NCBI GenBank assembly: GCA_025964775.1
Contig: JAOPYE010000037.1
Span: forward strand, 62,001 to 126,000
Source of the DNA: Marmoricola sp.
Lineage (GTDB): Bacteria; Actinomycetota; Actinomycetes; Propionibacteriales; Nocardioidaceae
Length of the DNA stretch: 64,000 bases
Direction: 5' to 3'
Shown here piece after piece: positions 37,587 through 46,646 of this stretch. Every line of letters begins with the position of its first letter. Position 1 is the first letter of the stretch. The notes beneath the pieces were generated by a model. It saw nothing but the letters and a program-made list of their open reading frames with translations, did no database searches and was not told where the DNA came from. Made by a program: the position numbers and the translations under genes.

Positions 37587-38843
37587 GTGAGCCTCCGCGA
37601 CCATCTCTCGCCTTTGGAGGACACGAACTTCCGGAGGTTCTTCCTCGGCGAAGTCATCAACAACGCGGGCTCCTCCATGGCGGGTATCGCACTGTCGTTC
37701 GCGGTGCTCGCGATCAGCGACTCGGTCACGGCTCTCGGCTGGGTCGCTGCTGCCTGGACGGTGCCGATGGTCGCGTTCATGCTCATCGGTGGCGCCATCT
37801 CCGACAGGTTGCCCCGCACCCTTGTTCTGCGCGGCTGCAACCTCGTGCAAGGCATCGTCCAAGCGATCGCTGCAACGCTGGTCCTCACCCACCAGGCGCA
37901 GGTGTGGGAGCTCGTGGCGTTGCAGTTCGTCGGTGGGACCGTCTTCGCGGTCAGCTATCCGGCCTTCCATGGCATGGTGCCGATCCTCCTGCCGCAAGAC
38001 CAGCGGAAGTCCGCCTACCTTCTCCTGGGTCAATCACAAGGCATGCTCGCCATTGCTGGCCCAGCGATCGCCGGCGTGCTGGTCGCGACTGCCGGGGCTG
38101 GCTGGGGGTTGGGTGTCGATGCACTCACCTACCTCGTTGCGGCCGGATTCCTCAGCGCGGTCCGGCTGCCCGCCGGCGAGCGACCCGACCGGAGGCCGAG
38201 CGTGATCGGAGACTTCGCCGCAGGGTGGTCCTTCGTACGGGCGCTCGGTTGGGTGCTTCCGATCGCATCGTGCTCGTTGGTGTTCAACGCACTCAACAGC
38301 GGCTCGATCGGCGTCCTGGGCCCGGCGATCGCTCGAGGCACGATCGGCAGCGACGGCTGGGGCTTTGCTCGATCCGGCCAAGCGATCGGTCTCTTGGTGG
38401 CCGCGATCTTCCTCGCCAAGCTGGTGATCCGGCGCCCGCTGCGTGCCTGCGTCTTCGGTTTCACCCTCGGCGCCTTACCGATGCTGCTGCTCGGAACGTG
38501 GGTCAACACCGGCGCGCTCGCCGTGGCGTTCTTCGTCGCAGGCGTTGGCAGCGCGATCATCAACCTTGCCTGGAACCTGGTCGTCCAGGAGAAGGTCCGC
38601 GAGGACATGCTCTCCCGCGTGATGGCGATCGACGGCTTCTTCTCCTTCGTCGCGATGCCGATCGGTCAGGTCGCGGTCGGGCCGCTGTCCCACGCCTTCA
38701 GCGCGCGCGACGTCGAACTCGGCAGTGTCGCGGTCTGCGTCCTAGTCGGGCTCATCGGGGCCACACGACCGATCATCAGCAACCTTCGCCTTGACCCACC
38801 GCGTGAAACCGGAGATGACGAGGCAGGCGTAGCCCGGGCGTGA
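37587..38843 (+). CDS. MFS transporter
   Basis: 418 residues with about 12 membrane segments. N-terminal LEDTNFRRFFLGEVINNAGSSMAGIALSFAVLAI is typical of the enterobactin exporter-like MFS group (MFS_3), and GGAISDRLPRTLVLRG is the loop 2-3 motif. Probable drug or siderophore exporter. GTG at 37587 gives the family-like start. Standalone gene. Confidence 0.85.
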   Translation: MSLRDHLSPLEDTNFRRFFLGEVINNAGSSMAGIALSFAVLAISDSVTALGWVAAAWTVPMVAFMLIGGAISDRLPRTLVLRGCNLVQGIVQAIAATLVLTHQAQVWELVALQFVGGTVFAVSYPAFHGMVPILLPQDQRKSAYLLLGQSQGMLAIAGPAIAGVLVATAGAGWGLGVDALTYLVAAGFLSAVRLPAGERPDRRPSVIGDFAAGWSFVRALGWVLPIASCSLVFNALNSGSIGVLGPAIARGTIGSDGWGFARSGQAIGLLVAAIFLAKLVIRRPLRACVFGFTLGALPMLLLGTWVNTGALAVAFFVAGVGSAIINLAWNLVVQEKVREDMLSRVMAIDGFFSFVAMPIGQVAVGPLSHAFSARDVELGSVAVCVLVGLIGATRPIISNLRLDPPRETGDDEAGVARA

Positions 38844-39024
38844 CCTGCCAGAGGGCAATGCGCTGCAGTCAGTCGATCCTTCCGAAATGCCATTTCTGGA
38901 AGGAACCTGACAAGCCCGGCAGCTCCGGTACTCTCGCCGCAAGGACGCGCCGAACGAGCCCCCCACAGCCCTGCAGCCCGCGTTCCCGCAGCGGAGCATC
39001 AAGGTCCGCCCGTACAACGCGTGC

Positions 39025-39468
39025 ATGGCAAAGCGCATGGCAAAGCGAGCGAAGGTCCCTGAGGACGCGGTCGCGGTCGCGTTCACCTTCAACAACCTCT
39101 TCACGATGGTCGTGTTCGGGATTGTCGAGGACATCGCCAAGCTCATCCCCTCGGTCGGGGACCTCATCGAGATGGCGATCTCGTTGGTGAGCTTCTACTG
39201 GCATCGGGTCGTGCTCGTCACCGACAGACACGTCTACATCTATCGCGACCTGCCCTTCCACCGCCCCGGCGAGCAGCTCCACGTCTTCGAGCGAGGCCCG
39301 GGTCTGGTGACGATCGGCAGCCCGAAGACCGGGTGGTGGTCGAAGTTCATCCGCCGCGGTCAGCTCACGTTCAGCGACGGGACCGTCGTGTACCACGGCA
39401 TCCTGTGGATCAAGCGCGCCCGATACGTCGCTCAGGAGGGCAACATCCCCCCGAACTCGGCGGTCTAG
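39025..39468 (+). CDS. Hypothetical protein with PH-like features
   Basis: 147 residues. An N-terminal hydrophobic stretch (about 16-55), then HRVVLVTDRHVYIYRDLPFH and GPGLVTIGSPKTGWWSKFIRRGQLTFSDGTVVYHGI, a pattern like a small PH-type barrel. The frame stays open and protein-like upstream to 38911 without a normal start codon, so the true start is uncertain. Not recognised beyond that. Confidence 0.55.
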   Translation: MAKRMAKRAKVPEDAVAVAFTFNNLFTMVVFGIVEDIAKLIPSVGDLIEMAISLVSFYWHRVVLVTDRHVYIYRDLPFHRPGEQLHVFERGPGLVTIGSPKTGWWSKFIRRGQLTFSDGTVVYHGILWIKRARYVAQEGNIPPNSAV

Positions 39469-39497
39469 CCGACCGCTCATCGACAGATCCGGGCGTG

Positions 39498-39522
39498 ATC
39501 TCACAACCCCCCGGTTGTCGAC
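39498..39522. repeat. Palindromic boundary repeat, copy 15
   Basis: ATCTCACAACCCCCC then GGTTGTCGAC, 29 nt after the preceding stop. Confidence 0.65.
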
Positions 39523-39674
39523 AGGTCCCTTAGCACCTCTCGGGTACTCTTCCTAAGAACCCGAACGTTGGTGTCGATTGGCGGGTCAAGCCGCGGCGTC
39601 TTGGTCCGAGACGTCGTGGGGGCGGCTGTCGTCCTGTCAACAGAGTCGGTTGGAACTGGGAGTACTCGATCCGC

Positions 39675-40190
39675 ATGACCGGTCATCGCACACCGACCAG
39701 GATGAGGTCGAGCGACTTGGACCAACTGCGCCCCCGATTCGGGTACGGCGCCCTGCTCTGGGTTGCTCGGCGCATGAAAGTCCACACGCCGCAGCTCCAA
39801 CGCGTGCCCAGGTGGATCACCTGGTTCGCCCTGTCCGTTGCCTTCGGTTTCCTCGGATGGGTCATCTACCTGTCCATCGGCATCACGTCGATCGTGACGA
39901 CCCACCACTACGACATCGCTTGGTTGGGGTTCGACGGCCTCGAATTGTCGATGGTTGGCGTCGTTGCGGTCGCTGCGTGGAAACACCATCCGTCGACCAC
40001 CATCTTCACCGGAATCTGTGCGGTCATGTTCGCCGTCGATGCTTGGTTCGACGTGTGGACCAGCCCACGCGGAAGTGTTGTGAGCGCAGCCGTTCTCGCG
40101 GTCTGCCTGGAGCTTCCCTTGGTCGCGGTCTTTACATTCGCGACGATCCATGGAGAGCGAGTCAAGAACAAGGCGATGGTTGTCGCTTAG
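39675..40190 (+). CDS. Membrane protein (hypothetical)
   Basis: 171 residues with four membrane segments from about residue 45 onward (RVPRWITWFALSVAFGFLGW, LELSMVGVVAVAAW, TIFTGICAVMFAVDAWF, VSAAVLAVCLELPLVAVFTF). ATG at 39675 has GGGAG upstream; an ATG at 39774 would give 138 residues and is an equally plausible start. No family recognised. Confidence 0.6.
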   Translation: MTGHRTPTRMRSSDLDQLRPRFGYGALLWVARRMKVHTPQLQRVPRWITWFALSVAFGFLGWVIYLSIGITSIVTTHHYDIAWLGFDGLELSMVGVVAVAAWKHHPSTTIFTGICAVMFAVDAWFDVWTSPRGSVVSAAVLAVCLELPLVAVFTFATIHGERVKNKAMVVA

Positions 40191-40274
40191 GCATCGGCGA
40201 TGCCGGACACGCTGTTCTCGGCAGATAACGACGCCCGCCGCCGCTCACCTACAGATTAGGCAGGCTCGCGCGTT

Positions 40275-40299
40275 GTCGCACAACTGTCCAGTTCTGCGC
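40275..40299. repeat. Palindromic boundary repeat, copy 16
   Basis: GTCGCACAACTGTCCAG then TTCTGCGC. It directly abuts a 5'-truncated reading frame. Confidence 0.65.
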
Positions 40300-40300
40300 A

Positions 40301-40495
40301 CGCCTCGCTGTCCGGGCTCATGTCCTTTTTCACTACGCCGACACGGACGGCGGGCTCGTGTCGGGCGAGACGGTCATGCGAAGCGACGGCTACGTGGACT
40401 ACCTCTGCTTCGAGAGGGTCAGCTGTGCGACACCGCTGGTCCTGCTGCCTCCGGATGCGCTGGAGCGGATGAACCTCGTCGGACCGTTCTCCTAA
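40301..40495 (+). pseudogene. 5'-truncated gene remnant
   Basis: An open frame without a start codon, ending in TAA at 40493-40495, reads AHVLFHYADTDGGLVSGETV, then MRSDGYVDYLCFERVSCATP and LVLLPPDALERMNLVGPFS. It looks like a genuine C-terminal end whose front is replaced by repeat copy 16. Family not recognised. It could also be a short gene using an in-frame GTG or ATG (ATG near 40376). Confidence 0.4.
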
Positions 40496-40550
40496 ACCCT
40501 CGCCAACGAGGCCTGGGCGGCGCCGGACAGACCCAGCAGCGTGGTCGGTA

Positions 40551-41090
40551 TCAGGCGCGGATCTCGTGGATGGCCCTCAAAGCCTCGACTGCGTGCTTGC
40601 CCCAATGGACGTCCAGCCCGAACCGCCACTCCCACGCCACGTCGTCCCAGCGGGCATTCGTCGTCAGGGCATCAAGCCCTTCACGAAGGTCGCGCCAGAC
40701 GTCCGCGAGATCATCGGCCAGCGAACCCGTGCCAAGGTCCCTTGCCTCTTCGCCGTAGACCTGAAGGTTCGTCACGTAATAGTCCCTGTCCCCCAGGCCG
40801 GCCTGAAGCGCTCCGAACACTCTCCGCCACCGGTCAGAGCTCACCGACTCTGGCTCGTACGCCACGTTGTTGGCGTCGACATCGGGCAGCCGAAGCCCGG
40901 CAGGCAGGAGGTCAGCCAGCTCTCGACGGACGTGGCCAACCAACCAATCGCGAGCCGGAGGCTCGGCACAAGCGGCTTCGATCGTGTCGCAATACGCCTG
41001 GGCCACCGCGACGATCGCTGCGAACTCCGGCGGTTCAGGGATGGAGGCGTCGCGGTCATCTGCCCTGCGAGCATCATCGCGGGTTGTCAT
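40551..41090 (-). CDS. DUF5063 domain protein
   Basis: 179 residues from the ATG at 41090. All-helical: EFAAIVAVAQAYCDTIEAACAEPPARDWLVGHVRRELADLLPAGLRLPD, then DDLADVWRDLREGLDAL and a Trp-rich WDDVAWEWRFGLDVHWGKHAVEALRAIHE, which fits DUF5063. Function unknown. Divergent from the GrpB-like gene. Confidence 0.75.
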   Translation of the reverse strand: MTTRDDARRADDRDASIPEPPEFAAIVAVAQAYCDTIEAACAEPPARDWLVGHVRRELADLLPAGLRLPDVDANNVAYEPESVSSDRWRRVFGALQAGLGDRDYYVTNLQVYGEEARDLGTGSLADDLADVWRDLREGLDALTTNARWDDVAWEWRFGLDVHWGKHAVEALRAIHEIRA

Positions 41091-41172
41091 GCGAGCGGCC
41101 GTCGAACATGCAACGGAACGACACCCTCGGATCCGCACGAGTCGCCGACGAAGGTCGGGCACAATCGCCGAG

Positions 41173-41790
41173 ATGACTTCTGACAACCCGGCCGCCTTGA
41201 CCGAGCACGACCCGCATTGGGCTCAGACTGCCGCTCAGTGCCTCCATGACCTTTCTGTGGCCCTGATCGGTCTTCGAGGAGCAGACTCCGCGTTCCTGGA
41301 CCACATCGGGTCCACCTCGGTCCCGGAGCTGGCTGCCAAGCCGATCATCGACGTGCAGCTCCGGATCCTTCCCCTCCCGAGCTACGCAGACCTCGGCGTG
41401 CGGCTCTCACCGCTCGGGTACGAGCAAGCGCTCGGCTCTCGGCCGGACTCGCCGGGCGTCCGCAGCGACATTCCGTTCGGAGATGAGAGCGCACCCACCG
41501 AGGTCCGGGAAAAGCGGCTCTACGTCGCGCACAACCCTTCGGTCGTCCTCCACGTCCGCCGCGCCGACTCTCCGTGGGGTAGGTACACGGTCTGGTTTCG
41601 CGACTGGCTCATCGCGCACCCCGGAGAGCGTGAGCGCTACGAGAACACCAAGCGCAGACTTTCATCGGACAACGCAGGCAAGACCGACTACGACGACTAC
41701 ACGCGGGCGAAGAGCGTGTACTTCCGCGAAGTCCATCCCGCGTTCTGCGCCTGGGCCGACCGAAGAGCGGCTACCGAAATCGGAATGTGA
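41173..41790 (+). CDS. GrpB/UPF0157 family protein
   Basis: 205 residues. The nucleotidyltransferase-like core [20 protein letters not shown] is the GrpB hallmark, followed by [35 protein letters not shown] and a C-terminal helix [18 protein letters not shown]. The family may transfer nucleotides; its role is not established. ATG at 41173. Confidence 0.88.
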   Translation: MTSDNPAALTEHDPHWAQTAAQCLHDLSVALIGLRGADSAFLDHIGSTSVPELAAKPIIDVQLRILPLPSYADLGVRLSPLGYEQALGSRPDSPGVRSDIPFGDESAPTEVREKRLYVAHNPSVVLHVRRADSPWGRYTVWFRDWLIAHPGERERYENTKRRLSSDNAGKTDYDDYTRAKSVYFREVHPAFCAWADRRAATEIGM

Positions 41791-41917
41791 TTGCCCGGAT
41801 CTCAGGAACGAGGGCATCGGACTCGGTTGCGATGCGTCTGCCCGGATTGGAGATCTACCTCCGCGTCGGATCCGGCGAGTAATGTCGTTCTCGGTCAACC
41901 GCGAAGGGATTCACGCC

Positions 41918-43033
41918 ATGGGCGGCACACGTGTTCTGGTCGGGACTCGCAAGGGCGCGTTCATCCTCACCTCGGACGAGGAGCGCGCGACGTGGGAAGT
42001 CGACGGCCCGCTCTTCCCCGGCTGGGAGATCTACCATCTCAAGGCCTCACCCATCGACCCTGACCGGATCTACCTCTCCCAAACCAGCGGCTGGTTCGGA
42101 CAGGTCATCCAGCGCTCCGACGACGGCGGCAAGTCCTGGGAGGCCGTCGGCAACGACTTCAGCTACGACGGCGTCCCAGGAGAGCACCAGTGGTACGACG
42201 GGACCTTGCGACCGTGGGCCTTCACCAGGGTCTGGCACCTCGAGCCGTCGCTGCACGACGCCGAGACTGTCTACGCCGGCGTCGAGGACGCCGCGTTGTT
42301 CAAATCGACCGACGGCGGGCTGCACTGGGCTGAGCTCTCGGGTCTGCGCCAGCACGAGACCGGACCGCAGTGGCAGCCGGGCGCAGGAGGCATGTGCCTG
42401 CACACGATCCTCGAGCACCCGACCGACCCCGGTCTGCTCTACGTCGCCATCTCAGCCGCAGGCGCGTTCCGTACCTCTGATGGTGGCCTCACCTGGCAGC
42501 CGATCAACAAGGGCCTGCGCTCGGGAGAGATTCCGGACCAGGATTCCGAGGTCGGACACTGCGTCCACAACCTCGACCTGCACCCGAGTCGTCCCGACGT
42601 CCTCTACATGCAGAAGCACTGGGACGTGATGCGCAGCAAGGACGCCGGCGAGACCTGGCAGGAAGTCAGTGGGAACCTGCCGACAGACTTCGGCTTCGCG
42701 ATCACTGTGCACGCCCACGAGCCGGAGACGGTGTATGTCGTGCCCATCACCAGCGATTCGCTCCACTTCCCGCCCGACGGCAAGCTCCGCGTCTACCGGA
42801 GCCGTACCGGTGGGGACGACTGGGAGGCACTGACGCAGGGACTTCCCCAGGAGAACTGCTACGTCAACGTGCTGCGGGACGCGATGGCCATCGACCAGCA
42901 CCCGTCGTGCGGTGTGTACTTCGGCACCAGCGGCGGCCAGGTCTACGCATCGAGGGACTCCGGCGACTCCTGGGCGGCCATCGTCCGGGACCTCCCGGCG
43001 GTGTTGTCCGTCGAGGTACAGACGCTTCGGTGA
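41918..43033 (+). CDS. BNR/Asp-box beta-propeller protein (cytoplasmic)
   Basis: 371 residues without a signal peptide. It begins [18 protein letters not shown] and carries five Asp boxes ([45 protein letters not shown]), a sialidase/YCF48-like propeller. ATG at 41918 chosen because AAGGG lies 9 nt upstream; the ATG at 41882 is an alternative. Eight nt before a MoaD/ThiS-like gene, so the two are probably co-translated and work together; function unknown. Confidence 0.8.
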   Translation: MGGTRVLVGTRKGAFILTSDEERATWEVDGPLFPGWEIYHLKASPIDPDRIYLSQTSGWFGQVIQRSDDGGKSWEAVGNDFSYDGVPGEHQWYDGTLRPWAFTRVWHLEPSLHDAETVYAGVEDAALFKSTDGGLHWAELSGLRQHETGPQWQPGAGGMCLHTILEHPTDPGLLYVAISAAGAFRTSDGGLTWQPINKGLRSGEIPDQDSEVGHCVHNLDLHPSRPDVLYMQKHWDVMRSKDAGETWQEVSGNLPTDFGFAITVHAHEPETVYVVPITSDSLHFPPDGKLRVYRSRTGGDDWEALTQGLPQENCYVNVLRDAMAIDQHPSCGVYFGTSGGQVYASRDSGDSWAAIVRDLPAVLSVEVQTLR

Positions 43034-43040
43034 TGAACTG

Positions 43041-43346
43041 ATGTCGTACACGGTCCGCGTCGTACTGCCGGCGCACCTCCGCGCTCTTGCGAAGGTTCAC
43101 GGAGACGTGTCCGTCGAGGTGGCAGGCGTCGTCACCCAGCGAACCGTTCTCGACGCCCTCGAGACCGATTTCCCGGTGTTGGTGGGCACGATCCGCGACC
43201 GGACAACTGCTCAGCGACGCGCGTTCGTCAGGTTCTTCGCCTGCGCCGAGGACCTGTCCCACGAAGGACCGGACACCCCGCTGCCGGAGCAAGTCGCCTC
43301 GGGCCACGAGCCCTTCCTCGTCGTCGGTGCAATGGCCGGAGGCTGA
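43041..43346 (+). CDS. MoaD/ThiS-family ubiquitin-like sulfur carrier
   Basis: 101 residues with a beta-grasp pattern (TVRVVLPAHLRALAKVHGDVSVEVAG, VLDALETDFPVL) and ending VGAMAGG. The C-terminal Gly-Gly is the site adenylated and thiocarboxylated in MoaD, ThiS and related carriers. No activating enzyme or molybdopterin gene is nearby, so it may serve the adjacent propeller protein. ATG 8 nt after the propeller stop. Confidence 0.8.
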   Translation: MSYTVRVVLPAHLRALAKVHGDVSVEVAGVVTQRTVLDALETDFPVLVGTIRDRTTAQRRAFVRFFACAEDLSHEGPDTPLPEQVASGHEPFLVVGAMAGG

Positions 43347-43486
43347 GCGCAGTACGTGCCAGACCGACACGGACGACGCTATGCCGGGCGTCGCGGCTTG
43401 CGTCCCAACGGTGCTCTCGTGTTGTGACGCGCGTAACGGTGGGTCCGGCTCGGGAGTCAGGTTGCGTTCAATGTTGACCCGGAACG

Positions 43487-44434
43487 ATGTCCGATATGAG
43501 CACTCAAGCAATTCCGCCCATGTCGAAGACCCGGCAGCTGTTGAACAAGGTGCCCGAGGTCACGATCTACTTCTGGATCATCAAGTGTCTGTGCACGACC
43601 ATCGGCGAAACGATGTCGGACAACCTGATGGGACGGTTCGCTGTCGGCGGCGACAACGCCACGCCTGACCAGCTTCAGACCGCCCTGTACAAGGTGGCCG
43701 CCGTCACCGTCGTCGTACTGATCGTGACGCTCGGCATCCAGTTCAAGCTCAAGCGGTACATCCCCGTTGTCTACTGGGCCAACATCGTGGTGATCAGCGT
43801 GCTGGGCACGCAGATCACCGACATGTTTGAGGGCCAGGGCGACGTGCCCAACCACATGTGGACCATCACCATCGTCTCGGTGACCATGCTGGCAGCGGTC
43901 TTCCTCGCCTGGTGGTTGGTCGAGCGCACCCTGTCGATGCACTCGATCCGTACGGCGCGCCGCGAGATGTTCTACTGGCTCGCCATCCTGACGACGTTCG
44001 CGACCGGCACCGCAGTAGGCGACCTCGTCGCTGAGAAGTTCAGCCTCGGTTACCTGACGACACTGAGCCTGTTCGTCGCGATCATCGCCGTCATCGCCGT
44101 CGTGTGGAAGTTCACCGCGGTCAACGGCGTCCTCGCGTTCTGGCTCGCCTACATCATGACCCGGCCGCTCGGTGCCTCGACCGGGGACTGGCTCTCCCAG
44201 CAGGGCAACCAGGGGCTCAATCTCGGCACGACGACCACGAGCTACCTGTTCCTGGGGATCATCGTCGCGCTGGTCGTCTTCTTGCAGATCAAGAAGCCGG
44301 ACGTCACCCCGCCGGAGCTGGTCATCGCCGACGAGGTGCACCACCCCCATCCGCACCTGCCGCACCCGCACCTGCCTCATCCCCACCTGCCGCATGGAGA
44401 TGGCGGCGGAAACCTCGCACCGTCGGAGTCCTGA
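43487..44434 (+). CDS. COG4705-type membrane protein with His-rich tail
   Basis: 315 residues with eight or so membrane segments in two repeats, each opening with an acidic motif: KVPEVTIYFWIIKCLCTTIGETMSDN and, in the second, MFYWLAILTTFATGTAVGDLVAE. This matches the COG4705 family of uncharacterised transporters. The tail after residue 280 contains ten or more histidines in HPH/LPH repeats and probably binds metal ions. ATG at 43487; ATGs at 43496 and 43520 are alternatives. Confidence 0.78.
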   Translation: MSDMSTQAIPPMSKTRQLLNKVPEVTIYFWIIKCLCTTIGETMSDNLMGRFAVGGDNATPDQLQTALYKVAAVTVVVLIVTLGIQFKLKRYIPVVYWANIVVISVLGTQITDMFEGQGDVPNHMWTITIVSVTMLAAVFLAWWLVERTLSMHSIRTARREMFYWLAILTTFATGTAVGDLVAEKFSLGYLTTLSLFVAIIAVIAVVWKFTAVNGVLAFWLAYIMTRPLGASTGDWLSQQGNQGLNLGTTTTSYLFLGIIVALVVFLQIKKPDVTPPELVIADEVHHPHPHLPHPHLPHPHLPHGDGGGNLAPSES

Positions 44435-44440
44435 TCCGAT

Positions 44441-44472
44441 GAAGGCGGTGCCCCGATCGGGGCACCGCCTTC
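44441..44472. terminator. Bidirectional terminator
   Basis: GAAGGCGGTGCCCCGA followed by its exact reverse complement, a 32-nt perfect palindrome between the convergent stops at 44434 and 44476. Confidence 0.85.
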
Positions 44473-44475
44473 AGA

Positions 44476-46584
44476 TCAGCGCGTGGCCTCCATCATCTGG
44501 CGCAGTTCCTTCTTCAAGTCGGAGATCTCGTCGCGCAGCCTGGCTGCGACTTCGAACTGGAGCTCGGCAGCCGCCGCGTGCATCTGCTCGGTCAGCTGCT
44601 GGACCAGCTCGGCGAGATCGCTCGAGGGCAAGCCGGCCAGGTCACGGTTGACCTCCCGCATCTTCGAGAGACCCGGGACGGGCGCCTTCTTGGACTTCGC
44701 ATCCATCCCGCCCCAGGTCGCGAGCAGCTCCTCGGTGTTCTCGTCCTCACGGGCGAGCATCTCGGTGATGTCGGCGATCTTCTTGCGCAGCGGCTGCGGG
44801 TCGACGCCGTGGGCCGTGTTGTAGGCGACCTGCTTCGCGCGACGCCGGTTGGTCTCGTCGATCGCCTTCTCCATCGACGGCGTGATCTTGTCGGCGTACA
44901 TGAAGACCTGGCCGGACACGTTGCGGGCGGCACGGCCGATCGTCTGGATCAGCGACTTGTCCGAGCGCAGGAAGCCCTCCTTGTCGGCATCGAGGATCGC
45001 CACGAGGGACACCTCGGGCAGGTCGAGGCCCTCGCGCAGCAGGTTGATGCCGACCAGGACGTCGTACAGGCCCAGCCGCAGGTCGCGGAGAAGCTCGATC
45101 CGTTTGAGGGTGTCGACCTCGGAGTGCAGGTACCGGGTCCGGATGCCGTTCTCCAGCAGGTAGTCGGTCAGGTCCTCGGACATCTTCTTGGTCAGCGTGG
45201 TGACCAGGACCCGCTCCTTGCGCTCGGTGCGCAGGTTGATCTCGCCGATCAGGTCGTCGATCTGGCCCTTGGTCGGCTTGATGATCACCTCGGGGTCGAT
45301 CAGGCCGGTCGGACGGATGATCTGCTCGACCGCGTTCTCGACACCACCACCCTTGGCCAGCTCGTAGTCGCCCGGCGTCGCCGAGAGGTAGATGGTCTGG
45401 CCGATCCGGTCGAGGAACTCCTCCCAGCGCAGCGGCCGGTTGTCCATCGCGCTCGGCAGCCGGAAACCGTGGTCGACGAGGTTGCGCTTGCGGGACATGT
45501 CCCCCTCGTACATGCCGCCGATCTGCGGGACCGCGACGTGCGACTCGTCCACGACCAGGACGAAGTCCTCGGGGAAGTAGTCGAGCAGGCAGTTCGGAGC
45601 ACTGCCCCGTTGACGACCGTCGATGTGCATGGAGTAGTTCTCGATGCCCGAGCAGGATCCGACCTGGCGCATCATCTCGACGTCGTACGACGTCCGCATC
45701 CGCAGCCGCTGCGCCTCCAGCAGCTTGCCCTGGCGCTCGAACAGGCCGATCTGCTCCTCCAGCTCGGTCTCGATCCCCCGGATCGCCCGCTCCATCCGCT
45801 CCGGACCGGCGACGTAGTGGGTCGCCGGGAAGACGTGGAGCTCGGCATCCTCGGTGATCACCTCGCCGGTGATCGGGTGCAGTGTCATCAGCCGTTCGAT
45901 CTCGTCGCCGAAGAACTCGACGCGGACCGCGTGCTCCTCGTAGACCGGGAAGATCTCCAGCGTGTCCCCGCGGACCCGGAAGGTGCCGCGGGTGAAGGCC
46001 AGGTCGTTGCGGGTGTACTGGATCTCGACCAGCCGCCGCAGGACGCCGTCGCGATCGAGCTCCTGACCCACACGCAGCCGCAGCATCCGGTCGACGTACT
46101 CCTGCGGCGTGCCGAGGCCGTAGATGCAGGAGACCGTCGAGACCACGATCACATCGCGCCGGGTCAGCAGCGAGTTGGTCGCCGAGTGCCGCAGCCGCTC
46201 GACCTCCTCGTTGATCGAGGAGTCCTTCTCGATGTAGGTGTCCGTCTGCGGGACGTAGGCCTCGGGCTGGTAGTAGTCGTAGTACGAGACGAAGTACTCG
46301 ATGGCGTTCTCGGGCAGGAGCTGTCGCAGCTCGGTGGCGAACTGGGCCGCGAGGGTCTTGTTGGGCTGCATCACCAGGATCGGGCGCTGCAGCTTCTCCG
46401 CCACCCAGGCGACCGTCGCGGTCTTGCCGGTGCCGGTCGCGCCGAGCAGGACGACGTCCTGGACGCCGCCGGTGATGCGGTGGTCGATCTCCTCGATCGC
46501 GGCCGGCTGATCGCCCGCGGGCTGGTAGTCCGAGATGACCTGGAACGGCGCCACCCGGCGCTCGAGGTCGGTGACAGGACGCAT
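44476..46584 (-). CDS. uvrB: UvrB, excinuclease ABC subunit B
   Basis: 702 residues, full length. Walker A GATGTGKT at 48-55, the beta-hairpin region [26 protein letters not shown], motif [11 protein letters not shown], helicase motifs [26 protein letters not shown] and QTIGRAARN, and the C-terminal UVR domain ([32 protein letters not shown]). Loads onto damaged DNA with UvrA and recruits UvrC. Single gene, ending at a bidirectional terminator. Confidence 0.98.
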   Translation of the reverse strand: MRPVTDLERRVAPFQVISDYQPAGDQPAAIEEIDHRITGGVQDVVLLGATGTGKTATVAWVAEKLQRPILVMQPNKTLAAQFATELRQLLPENAIEYFVSYYDYYQPEAYVPQTDTYIEKDSSINEEVERLRHSATNSLLTRRDVIVVSTVSCIYGLGTPQEYVDRMLRLRVGQELDRDGVLRRLVEIQYTRNDLAFTRGTFRVRGDTLEIFPVYEEHAVRVEFFGDEIERLMTLHPITGEVITEDAELHVFPATHYVAGPERMERAIRGIETELEEQIGLFERQGKLLEAQRLRMRTSYDVEMMRQVGSCSGIENYSMHIDGRQRGSAPNCLLDYFPEDFVLVVDESHVAVPQIGGMYEGDMSRKRNLVDHGFRLPSAMDNRPLRWEEFLDRIGQTIYLSATPGDYELAKGGGVENAVEQIIRPTGLIDPEVIIKPTKGQIDDLIGEINLRTERKERVLVTTLTKKMSEDLTDYLLENGIRTRYLHSEVDTLKRIELLRDLRLGLYDVLVGINLLREGLDLPEVSLVAILDADKEGFLRSDKSLIQTIGRAARNVSGQVFMYADKITPSMEKAIDETNRRRAKQVAYNTAHGVDPQPLRKKIADITEMLAREDENTEELLATWGGMDAKSKKAPVPGLSKMREVNRDLAGLPSSDLAELVQQLTEQMHAAAAELQFEVAARLRDEISDLKKELRQMMEATR

Positions 46585-46646
46585 GCGATGAGCGTACGGG
46601 GAGGCACCGACAGGGTTCTTGGGGCCCGATGCCCTAGTTTCTACTC

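Noticed and set aside
27859-40299. Integron cassette array with attC sites
   Set aside because: Small unrelated genes separated by palindromes recall a cassette array, but the repeats are only about 25 bp, lack the GTTRRRY core and paired inner sites of attC, genes lie in both orientations, and no integron integrase is in the window.
27859-40299. CRISPR array
   Set aside because: The repeats are 0.3-2 kb apart with genes between them and vary in sequence; there are no regular short spacers or cas genes.
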